Shown here: piece after piece, positions 1 through 11,220 of the stretch | Numbering within the stretch: the first letter of the stretch is position 1 | How the letters are laid out: every line of letters begins with the position of its first letter | Assembly (NCBI GenBank): GCA_024364735.1 | Contig: JAGFNQ010005221.1 | Coordinates: 124,001-188,000 of the forward strand | Origin: Boesenbergia rotunda | Taxonomy: Eukaryota; Streptophyta; Magnoliopsida; Zingiberales; Zingiberaceae | Direction: 5' to 3' | DNA length: 64,000 bases | Notes under the pieces: generated by a model | Told to the model about the DNA's origin: nothing | Seen by the model: only the letters and a program-made list of their open reading frames with translations | Databases searched by the model: none | Made by a program: the position numbers and the translations under genes

Positions 1-1
1 G

Positions 2-103
2 AAAATTTGTCTGGAAAAGGAAATAAGGAATGCAGAAATTGGGAAGAAACAGAGGAGAGAAGTGGAAGACATAAAGAGTAAAATGGAGAGGAATCTGAAG
101 TAA
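2..103 (+). CDS. Possible 3'-terminal exon, charged helical tail
   Basis: An open frame enters from the left edge and ends at TAA 101-103. Its 33 residues are almost all charged or helix-forming (KEIRNAEIGKKQRREVEDIK), as in the end of a coiled coil. I do not recognise the protein. The exon boundary lies outside the window, so this could also be chance. The short downstream frame at 164-352 has no recognisable content and is not called. Confidence 0.25.
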   Translation, partial: KICLEKEIRNAEIGKKQRREVEDIKSKMERNLK

Positions 104-473
104 CCAGCCACTAGTTATCATCATATCACTAAAAATGGAAGATGAACCTTTCTGAAGTAAATATTGCTAGCCATGACCATCACGTCTAATTTGGTCTACA
201 GCCAGTTAAAGGAGAGCAATGTTGATATTCAAAAAGACAGTAAGAAGGGCAATAGAATAGAGAGCGATATTTTGATATCACAGAAGGAATGTCAAAGGAG
301 AGCCAGTATTGACAAAAGAAGGCTTTTAGTATCCATTATCAAAATTCTATGATTCACAGTGTAGACTAACCCCAATTTGAAACTAAGAAATGTATATTAC
401 ACATGAAAACTATATCACGATATAAAATTGTTAAACATTATCACTCTGAAGATGGTGAAATCAATCCACAAAG

Positions 474-579
474 AGATTAAGTTGCTCAACCCAAGTTTAA
501 AAATTGTTAAGACTTAAGATTAATCACGATAGAATGAAGAAAGCAATCATCAAAGATTAAGTTGCTCAACCCAAGTTTA
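474..579 (+). repeat. Direct repeat, 26 bp at 80-bp spacing
   Basis: The same 26 bases (beginning AGATTAAGTTGCTCAACCC) occur at 474-499 and 554-579 in otherwise unremarkable AT-rich sequence. The rest of 104-786 shows no gene. Confidence 0.7.
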
Positions 580-804
580 CACTGACCAATCAACACAAGC
601 TATATTTCACCCAAGTAATCACCAGAAAAACATAATAAGTGTGCAAAGTCATGTTTTCTATAAAAATTTGTTTCTATGGGATAAAAATTGTGGAAATGGC
701 CACCCAAGCAATACAATGTAAAAATAGAAAGCTAAAAGGCATAAGTAAGCAAACTTGAATGGAGGAAAGAAACAAAGATACTCAGTTCATATTAAAGACA
801 TTAC

Positions 805-1275
805 CTTGTCAGTCTTAGATAGCTGGGAAGCCATCCCTGAATGTTGATCAGCACTCTTCGATGATTTAGTAGCCGCTTTAGTGTTCTCAAATTGCTTATC
901 TGCTTTTAGATTGAATATAGCAGCACTTTCCACCTGAATCTCCTTGTTGCTTTTTGTGGAATCCACATAAACTATATCATCTTTACAAGGATTACTCATC
1001 TCTTCTACATCAAATCTATAGTTTTGTGCTAGCCTGTTTTTATAGCGCAGCATTCTCATCTCAGCCAGTTGATTCCTTATGGACTTCCTAACTTTTGCTG
1101 GAACCTTTGGGCACTTATAGACTCCCTGATCACCAGCAAGATGATACTTAATCTTAGTTATTGAAGCAATTGAACAGCCACACCAGTTACACTTTAAGTA
1201 AGGCCACTGTCCTTCTCCAACTCTGGCGCAATGGTTCCACCCAATATCCCTAGTTCTACCAGGTCTTTCCAAAAC
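805..1275 (-). CDS. BED-type zinc finger protein, internal exon
   Basis: A 471-bp minus-strand exon is bounded by an acceptor (TATGTAG before 1275) and a donor (GACAAG/GTAATG at 805/804). It starts with GTT TTG, so the frame begins by splicing rather than at an ATG. The N-terminal 60 residues carry a BED finger: CNWCG, then KIKYHLAGDQGVYKCPKVP, with Cys-X2-Cys, the HLAG helix and the CPKVP tail usual in plant hAT/ZBED proteins. The rest is polar and low in motifs. BED fingers bind DNA and occur in hAT transposases and in domesticated nuclear regulators. No hAT catalytic or dimerisation domain is visible nearby, so this may be a domesticated gene or a captured exon. A degenerate second copy lies at 4319-4461. 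Confidence 0.6.
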
Positions 1276-2993
1276 CTACATAACAGCGTACAGAATCAAT
1301 TGATTGTTAGTGTGAAAATGAAAAAATAAATCAAAACATACATATATTTGTCACAAACATAGCATTCATTGTACTTCATGTTATACCAGGATTATACTAG
1401 TAGAAAATATAAATTAGAAATCCCAAATGAGATGAACTTCTTAACTAATATATTTTACCAAGAAATTACTAGTTTATAAGCATATAAATCATTCAAACTA
1501 GTAACATTATCTAAAAATAAAACTATACAACCCAATGTTTTAACACCTTAGTCCATACCAACACTGAATCTTCTCGGTCAAACAAATATAAGATCAATAA
1601 TAGACATGAGTCAATGATACTAGATCGACAATTATCAATTTTGTACTGGTTATTAACACATTTGTTAACATGTTTCAGGCATTATTATACCACCCATAAA
1701 AGCATAACTAGAACTTCCAAAAATGCTATAGTCTACATGAGAAGATGAAACTTAGATTAGAAACTTTATAATTCAAAAGATACCAACGAACATGAAATAT
1801 TAGTGTGGGCTTGGCATCAATCTAATATATCAAGCATATAACAAGATTCAAAACAAATTTAACTTACAAATGCATGCATCAGCCTTGATTTATCAGTCTA
1901 TGCTGAATCGACATATTAGAGACATACTCCAATGCCTGATTTGAGACATTTGACATACAGTTGTTCTCTATTTAGTCATACCAATCCAATTCAATTTTAA
2001 ACTAACCAATGTTTCTAGCATTCCTAATAAACTATTAAAGAATGTTACCTAATTGCATCCATGCGGAGTGCAACATACTTGAGTACCATCACAGACCATA
2101 TAGCCATTAAAAAAACAGCATAATAAAGCAGCATGTAAGCATAGAATTCTGCAAAACACCAGGCAACTATGGTCCTAGAAGAGGATTCAACTAGGGAAAC
2201 TTCAGCGCTTGCTTGATGAGCTCCATTGTATATGGCATTCATTCAGTAGCTAATATGCACTCTATGTTTTATGGCAAACCCAAACTTATGCTTACCTTAA
2301 TTTTAGTTTGTTAATAACCCATTTTTAGTTTTTGAACCCCCACTACCCAGTTGTGTTCCATCCAGCGCATATATTAATTTAAACACTAATTATTTTAATA
2401 ACTTGAATACCTGTTGCCTAATCACTATAACAATTCGGTCAACCTAGGAAAATTAAAATTAATAATACATCAACCAACGACTAATCTCCCACTTCTAGCA
2501 ACAAATTTATCTCTTCATGCATAACAAAATCCATTTGTCCAATACACTTGTGCACAAGTGAAGGCTAATAAGCCATATGAAGATACCAAAATACACTAAA
2601 ACAACCAAATTCTAGAAGAAAAAGAAAAATTGAATGCGTGTACCAAAAAATACATGAGGCAAAGCGATCAAGACAAAGGACACACAGACACAATAAACCC
2701 ACGGAATCAGAAGACCAATCATGTTGCTCCGGTAATTGTGAAATCATCACGACGTGTGGGGGAAAACAATTATTTGATCAATGAGTTCGAGAAATGCAAG
2801 AAAAAACGAAGCAACCAAACCTTAGTAGCATCCGCACTGGAGCCATCGTCCCTCCGTCTCTTGTGAGTGATCAAATCATCACTTGGCAATTTTTCCAGCT
2901 TCACGGGCCCATTACACTCCGCGCCTTCCGTCTCCATGTCAAAGACAAAACGATCCTCCTTCCCGAACTAAGGTCTAGGCCGAGTTCACCTAC
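1276..2993 (-). other. Long AT-rich interval, likely intron of the BED gene
   Basis: About 1.7 kb between the BED exon and the candidate 5' exon. No frame with recognisable domains was found on either strand; the short frames at 2045-2242 and 2565-2866 look like chance. I treat it as intronic by position only. Confidence 0.35.
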
Positions 2994-3130
2994 CTGAAGC
3001 CAGATCAGATGGATGCATGAGGAAAACCAAGAGAGAGAGAGAGTCGACCATACGGATGAGACGAGAAAGATTGCAACTCGGAGAAGGTTACTTACGAAGG
3101 ATTAATAAACCCTAACTCTGGCTGCGGGGA
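2994..3130 (-). other. Candidate first exon / 5' UTR of the BED gene
   Basis: Read on the minus strand, the stretch has a TTAGGGTTTATT leader motif common in plant 5' UTRs, a CT-rich tract, an ATG at 3051-3049, and a good donor (TTCAG/GTAGGT at 2994/2993). From that ATG to the donor is 58 nt, which does not match the phase-0 start of the BED exon. Either a further small exon is missing or the ATG is not used. Confidence 0.35.
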
Positions 3131-3278
3131 TTTGTATCCTCTGTTTGGATAGAGGGACGGTTCATTAACAGAAATGGAAAGGACGAAAAGGGCAGAGAAG
3201 TAAAGTATTTATTTGTTGGGGCCCTCACTTTCTAACGTATCACCGCTACGGGCTTCGCAATCCTCGGGCGACCACTCG

Positions 3279-3729
3279 ATGGCGGCCGTCGTAGCCTACG
3301 CCCCACCGCAACACTGTCGTACTCCTCCCTCCCACTGCATCCGGTCGCCTCCCTGCACATCTCCGCCGAACCCGCGACCGACCTCACCGCCTCCACCAAT
3401 CAGTCCCCTCTCCGACCGCCGATTGGACCCTGGAGCAACGCATCCGCGAGTCCCTGAGCATCCTAGACCTTATGGAATCCCAGTCCATCTCCCCCGAACC
3501 TGAGATCCTCGCTGGTGCTCCTCAGAGCTGCGCAGAAGCCCGCTCCCTCCGCCTTGGCCGCATCGTCCACGACAAAGCCACCCGGACGGCAAGCGTACAA
3601 GACTTCGAATTGGGGGTTCACCAATTCGAAATCAATCCAAGGATGCAACTTTTCTTCTCTGTTAAGGTAGGGCGCCGAGCGATTGGTGGAAAGATTGCCG
3701 CTTGTAGCCAAAAACCTCGCCTGAGATAG
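3279..3729 (+). pseudogene. PPR-like protein, 5' fragment (decayed)
   Basis: A GC-rich patch unlike its surroundings. ATG GCG GCC at 3279 opens a proline-rich leader in one frame. The recognisable part is in a second frame: DWTLEQRIRESLSILDLMES, then PEILAGAPQSCAEARSLRLG and RIVHDKATRT at about 3424-3600. The pattern of a short helix-turn-helix ending in SLRLGRxVH is that of the first repeats of PLS-class pentatricopeptide-repeat proteins, organelle RNA-binding factors. The frame ends at 3727-3729 and no further repeats follow, so at most the N-terminus survives, with a frameshift between leader and repeat. It is oriented head-to-head with the candidate BED gene. The assignment rests on motif resemblance alone. 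Confidence 0.4.
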
Positions 3730-4318
3730 TGATCTCGATGAGGCTTCCACTTAGATTACCAATTTTTCCGTTGTGAAGCTCACTGCCATGAGACTGGTCG
3801 AGGATTCAGCACGACTGCCGTTCCCCCTTCCAAGAGGAGCACCAGTCGGAGACAAGAAGAAAGCGAAGCCTCCGTTGTCACCGGCACCGGGAGAGATAGA
3901 GAAAGAGACGGCGAGGGCACCACTGCACAGGGAACACAATGGCATTGCCCTTCGGACACCACTGCACAGGGTGGTTTCAGCCAGTGAGTGTGGTAGACCT
4001 CATCACCCCCGTCATACGAGACAACCCAGTTGTCATTCGTGTCTTACACAGAGGCAACCTCTGCATGTACAAGATGGGCACTGCCAACATGGTCGGTTCT
4101 GTTGCTGAACACTAGCAATCTGACTAGTTCTTAGGCACAAGGCCGGAGTCAGACTTTAGTTTACCCGGGCAGAGCCCGGGGGCTCAGCTAATGTTTAGGG
4201 TAATTTATAGCATCCATTTTGAATTTTCAAATCGAAAGAAGAGCTTTTAGCCCGGGATCCATTCGGATGATTTTTTTTTTTAAACTCGAGCGCACTACCA
4301 TTCCTAGCTCCACCATTG
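3730..4318. other. No confident gene; GC-rich then repeat-like
   Basis: An open frame at 3773-4108 (+) has biased, histidine- and proline-rich composition and no domain I can name. From about 4140 the sequence (CCCGGGCAGAGCCCGGGGG and onward) looks like dispersed repeat material. Confidence 0.4.
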
Positions 4319-4461
4319 GCTAGGAAGCAGTCCCTGAACGTTGATCAGCACTATTTGATGATAGAGTAGCCACTTTAGTGTTCTCAAACTGCATATCTGC
4401 CAAGGATTACTCATCTCTTATCCATCAAATCTATGATTTTGCGCTAGCTTGTTGTTCTTGC
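4319..4461 (-). pseudogene. Partial duplicate of the BED exon
   Basis: This stretch aligns by eye with about 825-1045 of the BED exon: the CCCTGAACGTTGATCAGCAC block, GTGTTCTCAAACTGC, then CAAGGATTACTCATCTCTT and GCTAGCTTGTT, with about 80 bp of the middle missing. The frame is broken, and the similarity stops where CACTATAAC begins at 4462. It is a truncated, diverged copy of a gene segment. Confidence 0.65.
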
Positions 4462-4689
4462 CACTATAACAAATATGGCTTTTCGTAGCGCAAAATTATA
4501 CTATCGGCAATGCATTTACATGATGCATAACTGCAAGCTATTAAAATTCATAAAACATTGACAACGTGCGACGCGTACTATAGTTAAATACATTCGCAAC
4601 GCATAGCGTGTGCTACGGTTAAGAACGATCAACAACATTCGCGGCGCACACTGCAAACTGCGATTAAGAGCAATCACCCTGAATAGAGT

Positions 4690-4960
4690 TCACATGAGGA
4701 GGGTGCGAGATTAGGGATCGCGACTTGGAGGAGTTGGGGCGGCACGAGGAGTTTCGTGTGACGAGTTTGGGTCGAGATTAGAGTTTGGAGGAGCTGGGGC
4801 GGCGTGAGAAGATTGCGACTTGGAGGAGATGGGGGCGGCGTGGGGAGATCACGAGGAGATGAGGGCTCATGAGGAGATGGGGGTGGTGTGAGGAGATCGC
4901 GACTTGAGGAGATGGGGGCAATGTTCACATGAAGAGTTTTGAAGGGTTTTGGTCGTGTGA
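4690..4960. repeat. G-rich imperfect tandem repeat
   Basis: Degenerate units around GGAGGAGATGGGGGCGGCGTG are repeated across about 270 bp inside the CACTA-like element. The 120-codon proline/serine-rich frame on the minus strand here (4674-5036) is a by-product of the repeat. Confidence 0.65.
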
Positions 4961-4994
4961 GCGAGGAGAAGTCAAATTCGCTCATAAATATTGG

Positions 4995-6236
4995 TGTCGG
5001 AAGCACCAGATCGAACCTGGGTTTTGATAATGGCAAAGGGTTTAAAGTTAAGGTTAAAGTGTTATCTAATAAATCTATTAAGTATGCAGGAAAGTCCTAG
5101 GTAAACTAGACACGAAGTCTTAACCTGTATGGTTGAACAATAAGTCCTGGTCTTGGACTGGGCACCGAAGACCTGACCGGGGGTTGGGCAATAAGTCCTG
5201 GTCGTGGACTAGGCACCGAAGTCCTGATCCGGAAGATCGGGCAGAAGTCTTAGCCGAGCGGGAGCTGCGGACAGAAGTAGAGAGGGTCGAGGAACGAACG
5301 TCTTGAGATCTGGCAGTCTCGGAGGCTGAGCAAAAGTCCAACCGGAGGAGCCGGTTGGCGAAAGGTAACTTCTCCAAAATGGAGTAGGTGAGGACGCGTT
5401 CCCCGGAAGAGGGAACAGTAGGCGTTGGTTCGACCTAAGGTTCCATTTGGAAACCCAAAGTCATAACCAAGACAATGCAGGCTGTTATTTATACATGATT
5501 ATTTATTATTACTGCTGTTCTGGAACTAACCCTGGTTGCAGGAGCAAGAGGTTCAAGTTTCTGCATCCCAAGGGCCTAAGAGGTCTCAGGCGCCCAAGAA
5601 CACAGGCGCCCCAGCTAGGGTGTTTTCCTGTGGCTGCGAAAGTTGAGTTGGCAGGTTGCCACGTCAGCTTGGGAGGAGCCCGTGAACAGTTAGGCACCCT
5701 AGATGTCCCAACCGCCCTGGAAAGGGGATAAATGTTGGCCGAGTCTGCAGATGAGGATGAACACAAATCGGTGACGTGGTAGGCGCCCTACAGCCTCACA
5801 GGCGCCCTGGATAGCAGTATAAAAGGGGGTTCACCCCCCTACTTTCGTACAACACTTCTTCCAACTCAAGCACTCAAACGCTCTGTGTAGATCTCCCGTG
5901 CTCGAGTTCCAAGCGCCAACAATGCTCAAGATCAATGACCTGCTGCTCCGTTCTTTAGATTACTTTCCGGTCATCGGTATATTTGTTTTAAGTTGTTTAA
6001 ATTCTGTATTCGTGATTTAAGTTTGTAACACCCTTTTCCGAAATATAAAATTGCCCAACGAAAATGGTCAAAGACTATGGGCCTTGGAGTAGGAACCGTT
6101 ACAGACTCCGAATCAAGTAAAAAGAAAATGAGTTAGCATTGCTTTAATTTTTCCGCTGTGCAATATTCTTACTTATCCAAAATTTTGTCGGCATTCACCT
6201 CCCCCCCCCCCTTGATCGATTTTAAACGATCCCACA
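4995..6236 (+). mobile_element. LTR (probably solo), about 1.24 kb
   Basis: It begins TGTCGGAAGCACCAGATCG and ends in a C-run followed by TTAAACGATCCCACA, with the TG...CA termini and pre-terminal polypyrimidine tract usual in Copia LTRs. It contains promoter-like sequence and repeated AGGCGCCC words. No PBS or coding region adjoins either end, and CACTA-like sequence flanks both sides, so a solo LTR is most likely. I could not find a matching target-site duplication. Confidence 0.6.
5818..5826 (+). promoter_or_regulatory. LTR TATA box
   Basis: TATAAAAGG stands about 420 bp before the LTR 3' end, the expected place for the U3/R boundary promoter of this LTR. Confidence 0.55.
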
Positions 6237-6493
6237 ATGAAGAGTTTACTGCGTCGAATCGATGAATTATTTTGACACAAAATAATTTGAGATGCAAGAT
6301 TATTAACGACACATATTATGCATTGTTAATATTTTATAATCTTTAGCATTTTTTGCCCGCCGTCTTTTATGTATATAAGTATTAACAATGCGCTACGCAC
6401 GTTGTTAATATTAAGTTTTAACAGCGCACTTTGCACGTTGTAAATAAATTTATTGGCAACGTATTTTTTCTGCATGTTGCCGTTTGTTTAAAT

Positions 6494-7260
6494 TGTTGGA
6501 AGAAGTACTCCTTTCCAGAGAGTTAACAAAAAATTAAATTGAAAATACAGAAATTTCAACTTAGCTGTTAAGTGGCCCGAGCTGCCTTTTATATAGAATG
6601 TAGTCACTCGAGCTGGAAGTACTTAGAATTCCTGAGCTGAAATCTCCCGAGCAGATTTTTCGAATCGGACATCTCGAACTGGTCTTCCGGAACTGGTTTA
6701 CCCGAACCGGAAGTCCCAAATCGGACTTCTCGAGTTGAATTATCCCGAGTTGGAATTTCCGAGCAGGAATTCCTAAGCAGAGCCTCCCGAGTAGAATCTC
6801 CCCGAGCAGAATCTCCCGACCAGGATCTCCCGAGCAGAACGTGGAGAGTTGCTGAGGCCTGCGTAACGCAGTTTCATTGAAACAGGTTTATCCTCCTCCG
6901 ACAGTGCTTCGAGGCTCCGATGGACGTCTATCTCTCAGGATACAACAGCGGGACCACAAGCAGCTACCAGGGAGTTAGGAATGAGGTGGAAGACAATCTA
7001 TCTCCTATATGTCTTTTGCTCTCGGTCACAACTTCTTTATATAGGCTCAGACCCCCGCAGTAATCAATGACCGAATTAATGTCATTTACTGCCAGTTAAC
7101 CGGCCAGATCCAAACGTTTGGGGGTTACTGATTTTGCGTTTATGCATCAGTTAAATTTGAATAAAAAATTTGGCAAAACGTTGGTTCATCCGTTTGGACA
7201 AATTTTGCCCCGACCGGTCGGACATTTGACGCGTGCAGTGTTGATGCAGTCTGACCCGGT
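6494..7260. mobile_element. LTR-like fragment with degenerate tandem repeat
   Basis: It opens with TGTTGGAAGAAG, an LTR-like start. From 6600 to 6845 an 18-20-bp unit built on CTCCCGAGCAGAAT is repeated with much variation. Later comes a TATATAGG box (about 7038). No coding sequence and no clear right end were found. Confidence 0.4.
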
Positions 7261-7369
7261 TGTTATTTTGGTGTTGACAAAGATTTAAATTTGGTTAAAT
7301 GAATGAATTTGGATTAAGTCCAGGTGGATCTGGGAGATTGCACGCTGGCATGGGAAAAGACCTAGTGGG

Positions 7370-7790
7370 ACTAGGCACACCTAGTGGGACTAGGTGAAAT
7401 CTTGGTAAGTAAAGCTAGGTCCTAGCTTGGGAAGCTAGGTTGGATGAAAGCCTGGTGAGTGAAGCCAGGTCCTAGCTGGGGAAGCTAGGTTGGATGAAAT
7501 CCTGGTGAGTGAAGCTGGGTCCTGGTGAGTGAAGTCAGGTGATTGAAATCCTAGTGAGTGAAGCTAGGTTAAAATCCCGGTGAGTGAAGGTGGGTCCTGG
7601 TGAGTGAAGCCAGGTGATTGAAATCCTAGTGAGTGAAGCTAGGTTGAAATCCCGGTGAGTGAAGCCGGGTCCTGGTGAGTGAAGCCGGGTCCCGATGAGT
7701 GAAGCCGGGTGACCGAAACCCTGGTGAGTGAAGCCATGTCCTAGTGAGTGAAGCTAGGTTGAATGAAGTCCCGGTGAGTAAAATTGGGCA
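7370..7790 (+). repeat. Minisatellite, (CCTGGTGAGTGAAGCCAGGT)n-like
   Basis: Some fifteen degenerate units of 20-35 bp built on GGTGAGTGAAGC and (C/T)AGGT lie inside the LTR. The 94-codon minus-strand frame SLTRTxLHSPGF repeated is a translation of this array, not a gene. Confidence 0.8.
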
Positions 7791-7879
7791 TGGAGTCCTG
7801 GTCCGGGGGACTGAGCACGAGTCAGAGAAGGCTGGGAACCCGTTCTCTTGACTTAGAGTGGAATTAGCCTTGGATGGAT

Positions 7880-8425
7880 CGGTCTGGTGACCGATCAGGG
7901 AAGTTGTCACGAACTTCCTTCGTAGTTTGGTCTGGTGACCGATCCAGTGATGTCTGATCAGTCTGGTGACCGATCAGGGAGCATACAGAGACTTTGGTTG
8001 TTTTCTGTTCGGCTCAAGATCGGTCACCAACATAAGCTTTTCTGTTCGGCTCCTGATTGGTCTGGTGACCGATCAGGGAGAGCTCTGGATCGGTCTGGTG
8101 AACGATCCGAGAAATCCCAAATATCGCGAGCTCCTCACTATAACCGTTCAAGCTGGAGCCTGATCGGTCAGGGAGTGCCTTGATCGGTTGGGTGACCGAT
8201 CAGGGTGAGTTAGCCTACAAAAGCTGGGAATCCCAGCAATTCTGTGGATCGGTCCGGTGACCGATCCACGATTCCTGGATCGGTCGAGTGACCGATCACA
8301 AGAACCTCGCGATTTTTGGTTTCTCACCGTGGACCGATCAGGCTTCAGCCTAATCGGTCAGGACGATACCTGATCGGTCTGTTGACCGATCAGGGTCCTC
8401 TTTGATCGGTCCGGTGACCAATCAG
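7880..8425 (+). repeat. Array of GATCGGTC...GACCGATC palindromes
   Basis: About ten short inverted repeats, GATCGGTC-(3-5 nt)-GACCGATC, often followed by AGGG, are spaced irregularly inside the LTR. Each could form a hairpin with an 8-bp stem. Confidence 0.8.
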
Positions 8426-9401
8426 TAGCTGTAACTTTAATTTGAAATCACTGTCAGACGCTCTGATCGCGTCTATTTTCTCGTCTTATACACTGATACA
8501 CTGTTTATATTGTTTGATACCCATTTGCTAAGCCTCTGATCAGTGTGCAGGTGATACAAGAGGATTCAAACACTCAAGGAGGGTCAATGGGAGGCTTTCC
8601 TTTGAGCAAGTTTGTATGTTTCTTCTTATCAGGTTACAATGGATGGCGCGGGCTGGCAACGGCAGGAAGTTGACGAGCTGACCTGGGCTTGGCTGGAGAG
8701 TTCAGTGAGTCCAGAAGGGGTCAGGAGTAGCCGAGGTTGTTGCAGATAAGCTGGTGAGCAGCTGGGAGCTGCAGGCTCGCTTGTGACCTGAGTAGTTGGG
8801 CGGAGACTTAACTGCTGGTGGCAAAGAAGTCTCGGTAGCATTATTGTTCCATCTCTGGTGTATCACTCTGAATTGGAAAAGCAACTTGAGTATACTCTTT
8901 GAGTGATCTGTTGATCCACGACTTGAGCACTTGGAGAGGCAGAGAGCTTGGCGAGTCCATCAGCAGTCACGAAGAGCTGGGAGTTAGTTCTTGCGTGAGG
9001 TTTGTGCTGGGTGGAGCTTGGTGTAGAGCTCTTGTGTTCTTTCGTTCCTAGTGCTCAGTAAGCCTCCTTGTTTCATTGTTCTTAAGTTCATATCTTTGTT
9101 GAAACTGCTGTGGTGAGGCTTCTCCACCGAGAAGGAGGATTTGATATCCAGATTTTCCGGGGCTTGATCTGCCGACGATCAAGGGATCGCCCACTTTACG
9201 GGCACGCCAATGAGTAGGGGCAAGTTATCCCCGAACCTTGTATATCCTCTTGTTAGCGTATTATGTTTGTTTTTAGTTTCTGGACTTTTGTTTTTGTCTT
9301 CCGCTGCCTAACTCTGAAGTGCAGAAAAATCTCAAAGAAGCAAAGTTTGTGTGTTGCTATATTCCCCCCCCCCCCCCTCTCTAGCCATCCAAGCACCAAC
9401 A

Positions 9402-9735
9402 CGCAGGTCGTGCACGCACACGAGTCTACTTGGTTCAGAACAAATCTGGGCTCTGGATTTGCACCCCGCCCACCCCCCCCATGCACACTCATGCGTGAGA
9501 GAAAACCTCTCCCCTTGCATTTATTCACAACTAACATGCTTGTGAAACAATATAAATCAACAATTATACCTTAAGATTCCTAATATGGGACTAAAATCTC
9601 ATTCACAATGGAGTCTCTTTATTCTCCACTTCCCTTTCCATTCACTAGAAATTCCCAATGTGGGACTAAAGTCTCATTCACAATGGAGCATCTTTCCTCC
9701 CTTTCCATTCACACTATATCTAACAATCCCCCATA
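9402..9735 (-). mobile_element. 3' LTR and polypurine tract of a minus-strand Copia
   Basis: Read on the minus strand, a CGTATGGGGGAT polypurine tract (9735-9726) is followed by TGTTAGATATAGTGTGAATGG, an LTR start. Within it a unit of about 72 bp containing TGGGACTAAAGTCTCATTCA is tandemly duplicated (9582-9720). The far end of the LTR is not sharp and may be cut by the neighbouring LTR at 9401. Confidence 0.55.
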
Positions 9736-10235
9736 CGAATGGAAACAAGATATATGATAGCATTCAGTAGTTGAGTCCAGTATAGGGCAGGTAGGTTTCA
9801 CACTTTGAATCATCCCTCGTGAAGATCTGTTTGCTTCCTGGCTGACAGTAGACATGATGTCCTTGAACTGTGTTGTCGTTTGTGTAAGCATTGACACATC
9901 TCACCCATGACTCTCCCTGATACACCTCAGTTCTCATGAATGTGTTCGTTTTTGGCCATGAACACGCCTGATTTTGTGAGAAGTTCTAAGAATTGTGCCT
10001 TCAATTCTCTTCAAAGCGGCCCCACTTCTTTCTCACCTAGGTGATCTCTTAAGAGTTTTCCACATAACTCTATTGAATCATTAAAAGTCGTACGCTTAAC
10101 CTCAATCCTTCATTGTTTCTAAGGGTCGTTCCCTCACAGTGAACACCTTTCTCAGTGCAGTTAGGTTGTCCCTTTGAACCTAGTTCTTGGGATCTTCAGT
10201 CTGCATAAGTTGGGTTTCCTTTGCACCAACATTTT

Positions 10236-11220
10236 CTATCGGCATCTTGATGAGCTTACAACTAACTCTTGATTTAACCCTTTGGTTAGCGGATCCGCTA
10301 AGTTATCCTTTGACTTCACATAGTCAATAGTGATAACTCCAGTTGAGTGTAGTTGTCTGATGGTATTGTGTCTCCGATGTATATGTCTAGACTTACCATT
10401 ATACAGATGACTTTGTGCCCGGCCAATTACCAATTGACTATCACAATATATGCAGATTGCCGGCACAGGTTTCAACCATCTCGGTACATCTTCTAAGAAT
10501 TGTCGTAGTTATTCAGCCTCTTCACCACATTTGTCAAGAGTTACAAACTCAGACTCCATCGTGGATCTGGTTATTACGGGTTGCTTAGAAGATTTCCATG
10601 AAATGGTTGCACTTCCCAGTGTGAACACATATCCACTCGTAGACTTCGAGTCTTTTATGTCAGATATCCAACTTGCATCGTTGTATCCTTTGATAACAAC
10701 AGGATATCTCATATAGTGCAGTCCATTTCCACGAGTATATCTCAAGTACCTCAGTACTCTGGTTATTCCTTTTCAATGGTCAACACCGGGATTACACGTG
10801 TATCTACTCAGTTTACTTACTGCGTAGGCTAAGTCTGGTCTTGTACAATTCATCAAGTACATCAGACTTCCAATCACCCGAGCGTACTCTACCTGAGAGA
10901 TACTTTATTCTCGATTTTTTGATAGATGTTGGCTTGTGTCTATCAGCGTTCGTGCCAACGCAGTATCACCATTGGTGAATTTCTCAAGAATCTTATCCAT
11001 GTAATGGGACTGACTAAGAACAAGTCCTTCTGCTGTTCTAAGAATATTGATTCCTAGAATCACATCAGCTAGACCCATGTCTTTCATGTCAAATCTTGAG
11101 TTCAACATGTCTTTAGTGAATTTGATCATCTTATCATTACTCTCAATGATAAGTATATCATCTACATATAAGCACAAGATGACAAAGTCATCTTCTGTGG
11201 CTTTCGTGTAGACACTTAGT
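10236..11220 (-). pseudogene. Ty1-copia pol remnant: RT to RNase H
   Basis: Minus-strand frames in order: LCLYVDDILIIESNDK (the reverse transcriptase YVDD catalytic box, about 11170) with LNSRFDMKDMG; then a degraded stretch resembling the DLAYAVS connection; then [20 protein letters not shown] with TRSTMESEF (RNase H, 10745-10509); then YCDSQLVIGRAQSHLYNGKS with KSKDNLADPLTKGL (C-terminus, 10475-10236). Several stops and frame changes separate the blocks. Everything upstream of the RT palm, including integrase and gag, is missing here. It belongs with the polypurine tract and LTR at 9402-9735. Confidence 0.85.

Larger units (their letters stand above)
4462..6493. mobile_element. CACTA-like element, split by an LTR
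   Basis: The left end starts CACTATAACAAATATGGC, as expected of CACTA termini. Subterminal blocks on the left (GACAACGTGCGACGCGT, CGCAACGCATAGCGTG) reappear in reverse complement on the right (GCGCTACGCACGTTGTTAAT and GCGCACTTTGCACGTTG, 6390-6440). No transposase frame is present, so it is non-autonomous. A clean right terminus ending in TAGTG was not found; the right edge is probably lost near 6493. Confidence 0.45.
7261..9401 (+). mobile_element. Long LTR with repeat arrays, about 2.1 kb
   Basis: It starts TGTTATTTTGGTGTTGAC and ends after a long C-run with CTCTCTAGCCATCC and then CCAACA, the ending typical of large Copia LTRs. The early block GTCCAGGTGGATCTGGGAGA followed by a TTGCACGCTGGCA motif recurs on the minus strand of the LTR at 61345-62616, so the two are related. 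It lacks internal coding sequence. No target-site duplication was recognised, so the edges are approximate. Confidence 0.55.

Noticed and set aside
3463..3750. Minus-strand 95-codon frame over the PPR-like patch
   Set aside because: The plus-strand reading carries the SLRLGRIVH-type motif; the minus frame has none.
4674..5036. Proline/serine-rich 120-codon frame on the minus strand
   Set aside because: Low-complexity translation of a G-rich tandem repeat, running into an LTR start.
7626..7910. Repeat protein-like frame SLTRTxLHSPGF on the minus strand
   Set aside because: Direct translation of a minisatellite inside an LTR.
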